Origin: Arthrobacter sp. MYb23
GTDB lineage: Bacteria; Actinomycetota; Actinomycetes; Actinomycetales; Micrococcaceae
Direction: 5' to 3'
DNA: 64,000 nt
Assembly: GCF_002979775.1 (NCBI RefSeq)
Contig: NZ_PCPR01000002.1
Span: 1 to 64,000, forward strand
Translations under genes and position numbers: made by a program
Notes under the pieces: model-generated
What the model was told of the DNA's origin: nothing
What the model saw: only the letters and a program-made list of their open reading frames with translations
Database searches by the model: none
Shown: positions 57,459 through 64,000 of the stretch, in pieces
Position numbering within the stretch: position 1 is the first letter of the stretch
Layout of the letters: each line of letters opens with the position of its first letter

Positions 57459-58067
57459 CTAGAGAGCATCAACTTTCGCTGGCAGCGTCTTCGGCTTGAA
57501 GGACGGGCGCGTAGCCTCGTACGCCGTGATGTCCTCTTCGTGCTGAAGAGTCAGCCCAATGTCGTCGAGGCCCTCCAGGAGGCGCCAGCGGGTGTAATCG
57601 TCAATCTCGAACGGCGCCACCACGTTGCCGCACTCCACCGTTTTGGAGACCAAGTCCACCTTGATCTCCGTACCGGGGTGGTTCTCCAGGACCTTCCAGA
57701 TCAGTTCGATATCGTCCTGGGCCACCTGAGCGGCCAGCAATCCCTGTTTTCCGGAGTTTCCACGGAAGATGTCAGCGAAGCGTGAAGACAGAACGGCTTT
57801 GAAGCCATAGTCCTTCAATGCCCAGACGGCGTGTTCGCGGGATGACCCCGTGCCGAAATCGGGTCCTGCGACCAGCACCGAGCCGGCGTTGAACGGGGCC
57901 TGGTTCAGAATGAAGGACTCGTCCTTTCGCCAGGCAGCGAAGAGAGCATCTTCGAATCCGGTGCGGGTAATGCGCTTGAGGTACACAGCGGGGATGATCT
58001 GGTCCGTGTCCACGTTGCTCTGGCGCAGGGGAACGCCGATGCCGGTGTGGGTAGTGAAAGCTTCCAT
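57459..58067 (-). CDS. leuD: 3-isopropylmalate dehydratase small subunit
   Basis: LeuD is the swivelling-domain subunit of isopropylmalate isomerase in leucine synthesis. The 202-aa protein begins [20 protein letters not shown], contains [19 protein letters not shown] and [27 protein letters not shown] lies 5 bases before ATG 58067 and overlaps the leuC stop, so translation is coupled to leuC. A terminator follows. Confidence 0.97.
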   Translation of the reverse strand: MEAFTTHTGIGVPLRQSNVDTDQIIPAVYLKRITRTGFEDALFAAWRKDESFILNQAPFNAGSVLVAGPDFGTGSSREHAVWALKDYGFKAVLSSRFADIFRGNSGKQGLLAAQVAQDDIELIWKVLENHPGTEIKVDLVSKTVECGNVVAPFEIDDYTRWRLLEGLDDIGLTLQHEEDITAYEATRPSFKPKTLPAKVDAL

Positions 58068-58076
58068 GGGATCCTC

Positions 58077-59528
58077 CTAGACTGCGGTTCCGGTCAGTGT
58101 GCCTGCGGCAGCGGACTCAAGGTCCGACGGCGAGCTCAGCGTGCCTCGGACAGCCGTGGCCGCAGCCACCACCGGCGAGACCAAGTGCGTGCGGCCGCCC
58201 TTGCCTTGGCGTCCCTCAAAGTTGCGGTTGGATGTGGAGGCGCAACGCTCCCCCGGTTCCAGCTGGTCCGGGTTCATGCCCAAGCACATGGAACACCCGG
58301 CGAAACGCCATTCAGCGCCAAAGTCCTTGAAGACCTTGTCCAGGCCTTCCGCTTCGGCTTCCAGCCGGACACGTGCAGAACCCGGAACCACCAGCATGCG
58401 GATGTTGGGGTCCTTTTCACGGCCGCGGATAATGTCTGCAGCCACGCGCAGGTCCTCAATACGGGAGTTGGTGCAGGATCCCAGGAAGACAGTATCCACA
58501 CGGATGTCCTTCATGGGGGTGCCCGCTTCCAGGCCCATGTACTGCAGGGCGCGCTCGGCAGCTGCCTTGGCATTCTCATCACCGAAGTCCTCCGGCGACG
58601 GCACCTTGGCGGACAGTGAAACGCCCTGGCCCGGGTTGGTTCCCCAGGTCACGAACGGCTCCAGCGTGTCAGCGTCCAGGTCAACCTCGACGTCGAAGGT
58701 CGCGTCGACGTCGGTATTCAGCGTGTTCCAGTACTCGACGGCGGCATCCCAGTCAGCGCCTTCCGGCGCGTGGGGGCGTCCCCGCATGTAGTCGTACGTG
58801 GTCTGGTCCGGAGCCACCATTCCGGCGCGGGCGCCGGCTTCGATGGACATATTGCAGATGGTCATGCGGGCATCCATGGACAGCGCACGGATGGCCGAGC
58901 CACGGTATTCGAGCACGTAGCCCTGACCGCCACCGGTCCCGATCTTGGCAATGACCGCGAGGATGATGTCCTTGGCGGTGACGCCCGGACGCAAGGTGCC
59001 TTCAACGTTGATGGCCATGGTCTTGAACGGCTTCAGAGACAGGGTTTGGGTGGCCATGACGTGCTCCACCTCGGACGTGCCGATGCCCATGGCCAACGCG
59101 CCGAAGGCCCCGTGGGTTGAGGTGTGCGAGTCGCCACAGACCACGGTCATACCGGGCTGTGTGAGGCCCAGCTGCGGACCCACGACGTGCACGATTCCCT
59201 GTTCCTTGTCACCGAGGGAGTGAAGACGGACGCCGAATTCCTTGCAGTTGGCGCGCAGGGCCTCAATCTGCGTTCGGCTGGTCAGGTCCGCAATTGGTTT
59301 GTCGATGTCCAGCGTGGGAGTGTTGTGGTCCTCGGTGGCAATGGTGAGGTCCACGCGTCGCAACGGCCGGCCAGCCAGGCGCAGGCCCTCGAAGGCTTGC
59401 GGGGACGTTACTTCATGGACGAGGTGAAGGTCGATGAAGAGAAGATCGGGCTGGGCATTGGCTCCTTCGCCTTCGCCCTTGCGCACTACGTGCGCGTCCC
59501 AGACTTTCTCGGCCAGTGTCTTTCCCAC
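58077..59528 (-). CDS. leuC: 3-isopropylmalate dehydratase large subunit
   Basis: LeuC carries the 4Fe-4S cluster that isomerises isopropylmalate. The 483-aa protein has [31 protein letters not shown] with one cluster Cys, and [18 protein letters not shown] with the other two. I start at GTG 59528 ([13 protein letters not shown]) with AGGGAG seven bases upstream. It is divergent from the IclR-family regulator and shares a 123-bp control region with it. Confidence 0.97.
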   Translation of the reverse strand: MGKTLAEKVWDAHVVRKGEGEGANAQPDLLFIDLHLVHEVTSPQAFEGLRLAGRPLRRVDLTIATEDHNTPTLDIDKPIADLTSRTQIEALRANCKEFGVRLHSLGDKEQGIVHVVGPQLGLTQPGMTVVCGDSHTSTHGAFGALAMGIGTSEVEHVMATQTLSLKPFKTMAINVEGTLRPGVTAKDIILAVIAKIGTGGGQGYVLEYRGSAIRALSMDARMTICNMSIEAGARAGMVAPDQTTYDYMRGRPHAPEGADWDAAVEYWNTLNTDVDATFDVEVDLDADTLEPFVTWGTNPGQGVSLSAKVPSPEDFGDENAKAAAERALQYMGLEAGTPMKDIRVDTVFLGSCTNSRIEDLRVAADIIRGREKDPNIRMLVVPGSARVRLEAEAEGLDKVFKDFGAEWRFAGCSMCLGMNPDQLEPGERCASTSNRNFEGRQGKGGRTHLVSPVVAAATAVRGTLSSPSDLESAAAGTLTGTAV

Positions 59529-59621
59529 GGCCTTGCTCCCTTCACTGCGATTGGCTTGTTGCGTTGTTCTTGTTCCACTGAAGCAGCCCGGCGTCAAAAT
59601 AGGCCAGCGAAACAACTTGCA

Positions 59622-59636
59622 TCTCAGATATTGAGA
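59622..59636. promoter_or_regulatory. Palindrome TCTCA-N5-TGAGA between leuC and the IclR gene
   Basis: Perfect 5-bp arms TCTCA (59622-59626) and TGAGA (59632-59636) flank GATAT in the 123-bp divergent gap. It lies 16 bp before the regulator start. It is a natural operator candidate for the adjacent IclR-type protein, which would then control both leuCD and itself. Confidence 0.55.
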
Positions 59637-59651
59637 CGGCAATATCATTAC

Positions 59652-60371
59652 ATGGACAATTCTAGTGGAGTCGGTGTCATTGATAAAGCGGCCCAAGTAC
59701 TCGATGCCCTTGAGGCCGGACCCACCACTCTTGCGCAACTTGTGGCGGCCACAGGCCTTGCCCGGCCCACCGTTCACCGGCTCGCACTGGCCCTGGTTCA
59801 CCACCGTTTGGTAAGCCGCGATATCCAAGGACGCTTCGTCCTGGGCAGCCGGCTGGTGGAACTCGCTTCAGCTGCCGGCGAAGACCGGCTCATCGCCTCC
59901 GCCGGCCCAGTTCTCATTCAACTCCGTGACGCTACGGGTGAAAGCGCGCAGATCTTCCGCCGCCAGGGAGACTGGCGTGTCTGCGTAGCCTCAGCCGAAC
60001 GGCCCATTGGCCTGCGCGACACCATTCCCGTGGGCACCCAGCTCTCCATGAAGGCCGGCTCAGCCGCCCAGGTCTTACTGGCGTGGGAAGACCACGATCG
60101 ACTCCTGGAGGGGCTGCAAAACGCCCGCTTTACGCCCACCGTCCTGGCAGGCGTACGACGCCGGGGCTGGGGTCAGAGCCTCGGCGAACGCGAACCGGGG
60201 GTCGCCTCGGTTTCAGCACCCGTTCGCGGTCCGTCAGGCAGGGTCATTGCGGCCGTGTCCATTTCAGGTCCGATTGAACGCCTCACCCGCCAGCCGGGGC
60301 GCCTTCACGCTGAAGTGGTCTGCAACGCCGCCCGGCTCCTGACCGAAGCCCTGCGCAAGAACAATGACTAG
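59652..60371 (+). CDS. ndgR: IclR-family regulator of leucine synthesis (NdgR/LtbR type)
   Basis: The 239-aa protein has an N-terminal winged helix ([35 protein letters not shown]) and the C-terminal IclR ligand domain with [12 protein letters not shown] near the end. NdgR/LtbR regulators repress leuCD from a divergent position in Streptomyces and corynebacteria (known). Start ATG 59652; upstream in-frame sequence is antisense to leuC. It overlaps the DUF1697 gene by 8 bp. Confidence 0.9.
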   Translation: MDNSSGVGVIDKAAQVLDALEAGPTTLAQLVAATGLARPTVHRLALALVHHRLVSRDIQGRFVLGSRLVELASAAGEDRLIASAGPVLIQLRDATGESAQIFRRQGDWRVCVASAERPIGLRDTIPVGTQLSMKAGSAAQVLLAWEDHDRLLEGLQNARFTPTVLAGVRRRGWGQSLGEREPGVASVSAPVRGPSGRVIAAVSISGPIERLTRQPGRLHAEVVCNAARLLTEALRKNND

Positions 60372-60909
60372 CGTGAACAGTTACGCCGTTTTCCTTCGCG
60401 GCATCAACGTGGGCGGCATCAACATCAAGATGGCCGATCTCACCTCTGCCCTGACGGACTACCCGTTTACCAAGGTCAAAACCCTGTTGGCCAGCGGGAA
60501 CGTGGTGCTGCAGAGTGAACTCAGCGCCAAAGACGTCAAGACGCAGTTCGAGAAATGCCTCCGGGACACCTTTGGTTACGACGCCTGGGTGGTGGTCCTC
60601 ACCGCCGCCAGAGTTGGAGAATTGGTGGACGCGTGCCCCTATCCGGCGGACGACAAATCCACGCACAGCTACATCACCCTTGCCTCCGATACTGCAATGC
60701 TTGATGAACTCTTCCAGGCTGGCGAAGCGCTTGGCGGCGTGGAACAGGTGCGGCTCGGGCAGGAGGCTTCCGCTTGGCTGGCCCCCGCCGGCGGAACACT
60801 GGACAGCCCGTTCAGCAAACTCTCCGCCAGGGCACGCTACAAAGCCAGCACTACTACCAGGAACCTGCGCACCCTTATTAAAGTCAGGGACGCAGCCTCT
60901 TCCCTCTAA
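60364..60909 (+). CDS. DUF1697 family protein
   Basis: The 181-aa protein opens YAVFLRGINVGGINIKMADL and has LLASGNVVLQSELSA and the C-terminal ARYKASTTTRNLRTLIKV, the full DUF1697 pattern of unknown function. It begins inside the end of ndgR (8-bp overlap), so it is cotranscribed with the leucine regulator. It converges on the GTPase gene with a 25-bp gap. Confidence 0.88.
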   Translation: MTSVNSYAVFLRGINVGGINIKMADLTSALTDYPFTKVKTLLASGNVVLQSELSAKDVKTQFEKCLRDTFGYDAWVVVLTAARVGELVDACPYPADDKSTHSYITLASDTAMLDELFQAGEALGGVEQVRLGQEASAWLAPAGGTLDSPFSKLSARARYKASTTTRNLRTLIKVRDAASSL

Positions 60910-60934
60910 GCGCTGACCTTCATAGTGGGGCCCT

Positions 60935-62554
60935 CTAACCCGGGCGTGCAGACTTAAGGGCCGCGTTGAACGCTTTCAAACGGGTGATTTCGACTTCGAC
61001 GGGCTCCACAATCCGCTGCTCGGCAACCGCTGCCACGGCTGCCTTCAACCGCTTCGTTGCCCTCGAAGCCCTGGCACGGGCAGCCCAGCCTCCCAGAATC
61101 CTTCCGGCGATGGCAAGGGCGACTCCCAACACCACTCCCCCGGCAACCATCAGGGTGGGCCACGGCCACCCTTCCGTTCGGGGCACCTCGGGCACTGGCA
61201 TTTGGAAGTAGCCGAGGGCGGCCAACACCCCCAGCCAGCCCAGGCCCCCTGCTGCGAGCAGAAGCGCGATCCATTGCAGGGTATTGAAAAGAAGCCACCA
61301 CAGGGGACGTTTGCCCGCCAACAGGTCAGTGCCTGCAATGGCCTGATCCAAGGCGTCGGGCAGATCCTCCCGCCCGTCCCTTGCCGCGCTGCGGATGGCT
61401 GCACGCCAAGGGCCCGGGGCGCCCGCTGAAGCCTCGTCTGCGAACTCCCGAACGGCTGCGTCCGTCCTTGCCCTCTCCGGCGCACCGGCAGGTGGCAGGG
61501 ATGTCCTGTTCAGCTCCGGCCGGGTGTCATCCCTGCCCAGGTTCAACCGCCGCAGCGGGTCGGGCCGGAAACGCAAAAGCCACCGAGTAACGGGCCACCC
61601 CGTCCTCTTGGCTGATTCCCTCTTGAAAGATCGGTGAACGGCGTCCACAACCACCGGAACATTTGCCGCCGTCGACAATTCAGAGGCGAGGCGGGCTTTC
61701 GTTCCGCTCTTGACGCCCCGGGCTTCGCCCTCTCCGGAGGCCCTGGCAAGTTCCCCGGCGGCCTTCGCAACGTCCGCTGCCAGGCGTTCTGTTGTTGCCT
61801 CCCGCTGAACCACGACCTTCCTGATCACCGCGCGGAGGGTTTGGACGCCGTCGCCCGTTAGCGCTGAGGCGCCAAAGACCCGTACCTTCCCCAGGCCGTC
61901 CCGTGCAAGGATCCCTTCCAAAGACTGCATCACGGCGGTTGCGTCGGCGGCGCTGAGTTTGTCCACCTGGTTCAGGACAACCAGCGTTACCGCACCATGG
62001 GAGGCCATGGGGCGAAGGAAATCATTATGCACCGCAGCATCGGCGTATTTTTGCGGGTCCAGAACCCACACCAGGACATCTACCATGCCCACCATCCGCT
62101 GAACGATCTCCCGATTTTCCAGCCGGGTGGAATCGAAGTCCGGCAAATCCAGCAGCACCAGGCCGGTATTCTCCTCCGCGAGCCCTGGAACCGGCGGCAG
62201 CGTGTGCCGCTCTTTGACGTCCAGCCAGTCAAGCAACGGCCCGCTGCCTTCCTCGCCCCAAATGCCCGCCAAAGGTGCCGACGTCGTGGGACGCCGCGCA
62301 GTGGCAGTTGCGAGACTGCTGCCTGAAACAGCATTGAACAAGGATGATTTTCCGCTGCCTGTGGCCCCGAAGAATCCCACCACTGTGTGATCGGCTGAAA
62401 GAGACCGCCGCGAGGTGGCGCGCTCCAAGACCTCGTAGACGGATTGCAGATCAGCGTCCGGGAGGACACCTTCGGCCAGTTCCCGTGCGGTATTGAGGGA
62501 TTCAAGCCTGCGCTGCAGCAGGGACGACTCGCGAACCTGTCCGTGGCGGCTCAT
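60935..62554 (-). CDS. Dynamin/YfjP-like GTPase with two membrane segments
   Basis: The 539-aa protein has a G domain with GATGSGKSS (63-71), switch DLPDFDST and NQVDK, so nucleotide binding is intact. Two hydrophobic segments lie near the C-terminus (about 415-447 and 465-487), followed by a basic amphipathic tail. It overlaps the next GTPase gene by 4 bp (ATGA), so the two are coupled. Tandem dynamin-like GTPases (DynA, DynB) act at sporulation septa in Streptomyces (known), but whether this pair is orthologous is uncertain; a YfjP/HSR1-type GTPase is the cautious label. Confidence 0.82.
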   Translation of the reverse strand: MSRHGQVRESSLLQRRLESLNTARELAEGVLPDADLQSVYEVLERATSRRSLSADHTVVGFFGATGSGKSSLFNAVSGSSLATATARRPTTSAPLAGIWGEEGSGPLLDWLDVKERHTLPPVPGLAEENTGLVLLDLPDFDSTRLENREIVQRMVGMVDVLVWVLDPQKYADAAVHNDFLRPMASHGAVTLVVLNQVDKLSAADATAVMQSLEGILARDGLGKVRVFGASALTGDGVQTLRAVIRKVVVQREATTERLAADVAKAAGELARASGEGEARGVKSGTKARLASELSTAANVPVVVDAVHRSFKRESAKRTGWPVTRWLLRFRPDPLRRLNLGRDDTRPELNRTSLPPAGAPERARTDAAVREFADEASAGAPGPWRAAIRSAARDGREDLPDALDQAIAGTDLLAGKRPLWWLLFNTLQWIALLLAAGGLGWLGVLAALGYFQMPVPEVPRTEGWPWPTLMVAGGVVLGVALAIAGRILGGWAARARASRATKRLKAAVAAVAEQRIVEPVEVEITRLKAFNAALKSARPG

Positions 62555-64000
62555 GCGGCACCTGCCAGGCGGCGCAATGCTTGGGCATACCGGGAGAGGT
62601 CATCTCCGGAGACCGGATCGGCTGCCTCAAGGCGGCCCAGGAACCGTTCTCTTTCATCGTCCAGGAGCCGTTGGCATTGAGTATGCAGATCATCCCTGGC
62701 CTGCTGGGCCAGACGACGTACGGCGTCCTCACCGAACACAGCTTCAAGCAGCTTCTGGCCAACAACGGCCGTTCCGCCTGCAATGCCGATCTCCAAGCCG
62801 CTTAGCCCGGCCGTCATGGAGAACACCACCACCATGAGCGCCGCGCCCAGCCCGTTGACTCCGAAGGACAACCAGCGGGCCTGGGTTCGTTTACCCTGGC
62901 CCTGGGTACGGATCATCTCCATCAGTCCCTCCTGCCAGGAACGGATAGCTGCCGCGGCCTTCGCATCGAAGCCCTCGCTGGTACCCGAAAGATCTTCCGA
63001 GCCAAGGAGATCCCGGCCGGCAGCATCCGAACGCCAGCGCCTGTCCACGTTTTCGGCTGCGTTCGCAGCTTCGTCCAGGATCACCGCCTGCAACCCGGTC
63101 TCAATGGCGGTTTCAACCTTCACAGCGGGAGCCGGCTCGCCACGGAAGAAGGCCCCAACACGGTCCCGCATCCGCCCGAGATTCTGCTCAAGCGCCCGGA
63201 AGAACTCACCTGTACCCACAAAATCCTGCCACCGTGCCAGCACTTCGCCGCGGAGCAAAGCACCGTCCTTGGTGGCCTCCAGAATGCGCGAGAGCGCTTG
63301 CTCATACTCAGTAACGCACGTCATCCGAAGATCGCGGGCAGCGGCATCCTGGGCAGCAGCTGCACCAGCGATGCCGTCCAACCGAACACTGACAGCCTTG
63401 ACAGCGCCGTTGAGTGTTCGTCGGGCGACCTCCGCGCGTCCGGCCACATCAGCCGCCAAAGCACCCAGCCACTGACGCAGTGGAATCACGGACTCCTCCG
63501 GAAGCATCCCCAGGGCATTGAGGGCACTTTCGGGAACAACGAAGAGCTTCGCTTCGGCCAGCCCCTGCTGATCCAGCATTGCCTGGAGGTCAGTCCTGAC
63601 TTCCTCCTCCGCAGCAGCCGGAACACGGTCCAGGACCACGGCTACGGTGATATCCCGTGACGCCGCATCCAAGAGAAGCCGCCAGGGCACGGCGTCGGCG
63701 TAGCGGTTTGCTGTAGTGACAAACACCCAAAGGTCGGCGGCGGCAAGCAGCTGACCGGCAAGCCTGCGGTTGTCATCGGAGATCGAGTCGACGTCGGGCG
63801 CATCCAGGAGCGCTATTCCGTGCGGAACAGCCTCGTGTCCCACCAGAACCAAGGACGTGATGGCCTGCGCGTCGGGGGTGGCACCTGCCTGATGCGCGGG
63901 CAAAGGGCTCTCTGAAACAGTGCCCCGGATCCTGTCCAGGCCCGGAAGTATCCGCTGGCCTGCAAACCACTCCGCGTCCAGGGGATGGTGGAGGAGGATG
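62551..64000 (-). CDS. Dynamin-like GTPase, upstream of a tandem pair (partial)
   Basis: The frame is open to the end of the window, so the N-terminus and Walker A are missing. The visible part has LLDAPDVDSIS in the switch position and AVVLDRVPAAAEEEV for the G4 region, then a long helical portion and one or two hydrophobic segments near the C-terminus (SFGVNGLGAALMVVVFSMTA and GLEIGIAGGTAVVG). It shares the layout of the next gene and overlaps it by 4 bp. Together they look like a membrane-remodelling GTPase pair (inferred). Confidence 0.78.
   Translation of the reverse strand, partial: ILLHHPLDAEWFAGQRILPGLDRIRGTVSESPLPAHQAGATPDAQAITSLVLVGHEAVPHGIALLDAPDVDSISDDNRRLAGQLLAAADLWVFVTTANRYADAVPWRLLLDAASRDITVAVVLDRVPAAAEEEVRTDLQAMLDQQGLAEAKLFVVPESALNALGMLPEESVIPLRQWLGALAADVAGRAEVARRTLNGAVKAVSVRLDGIAGAAAAQDAAARDLRMTCVTEYEQALSRILEATKDGALLRGEVLARWQDFVGTGEFFRALEQNLGRMRDRVGAFFRGEPAPAVKVETAIETGLQAVILDEAANAAENVDRRWRSDAAGRDLLGSEDLSGTSEGFDAKAAAAIRSWQEGLMEMIRTQGQGKRTQARWLSFGVNGLGAALMVVVFSMTAGLSGLEIGIAGGTAVVGQKLLEAVFGEDAVRRLAQQARDDLHTQCQRLLDDERERFLGRLEAADPVSGDDLSRYAQALRRLAGAA

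Overview
The window is high-GC actinobacterial chromosome. Gene content and order (aceE-fasR-fabD-fabH-acpP-fabF, ffh/rpsP/rimM/trmD/rplS/lepB/rnhB, coaD/yceD/rpmF/rnc/mutM/smc/ftsY, ddl/gpsA/plsC/murA/leuDC) point to Micrococcaceae, most likely Arthrobacter or Paenarthrobacter. This is an inference from synteny and protein character; there is no rRNA in the window. Almost all of it is core chromosome. I see no insertion sequence, prophage, CRISPR array, tRNA or rRNA.

Layout. 1-5.8 kb: the 3' end of aceE, then the type II fatty-acid synthase operon behind a PucR/FasR-type activator. A matching palindrome lies upstream of both fasR and fabD. 5.8-10.8 kb (minus strand): DUF3145, XerC, and a DprA-ComM-YraN group joined by overlaps. 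10.8-16.5 kb (minus): DUF2469, RNase HII, two tandem signal peptidases, L19, TrmD, RimM, KhpA and S16. 16.7-22 kb: a small protein, a two-domain VOC protein with a TTGAAGCTTCAA operator in its promoter, an amidohydrolase, thiC behind a TPP riboswitch, and an alpha/beta-hydrolase-fold protein without its nucleophile. 22-33.4 kb: ffh, a divergent G6PDH-like gene, glnB-amt, an MFS exporter, ftsY and smc. The ftsY-amt-glnB-ffh block lacks the glnD that often sits there in other actinobacteria. 33.4-41.8 kb: an accessory segment inside the usual mutM-smc junction. It holds a 1634-aa secreted multidomain protein (dimethylformamidase-like core, four DUF4082-like repeats, Ig-like domains, Thr/Pro tail) facing a three-gene minus-strand operon (Ser/Gly-rich anchored protein, MFS transporter, membrane-anchored TolB-like propeller).

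42-52 kb: mutM-rnc-rpmF-yceD, coaD, an aminotransferase plus spermidine-synthase-like pair, rsmD, recG, a DAK2/FakA-like protein and thiL. 52-60 kb: a DUF3515 lipoprotein, ddl-gpsA-plsC-murA, leuC-leuD and their divergent IclR regulator. 60-64 kb: DUF1697 and two tandem membrane-associated dynamin/YfjP-like GTPases, the upstream one cut by the window edge.

Themes: envelope and lipid synthesis (fab operon, plsC, gpsA, murA, ddl, lepB), translation and protein targeting (rplS, rpsP, rpmF, trmD, rimM, rsmD, ffh, ftsY), and DNA maintenance (smc, recG, mutM, rnhB, xerC, dprA). The least explained parts are the 33.8-41.8 kb surface-protein segment, the dynamin-like pair, the FasR-associated palindrome, and two apparent non-standard start codons (CTG at 46436, ATT at 44495).
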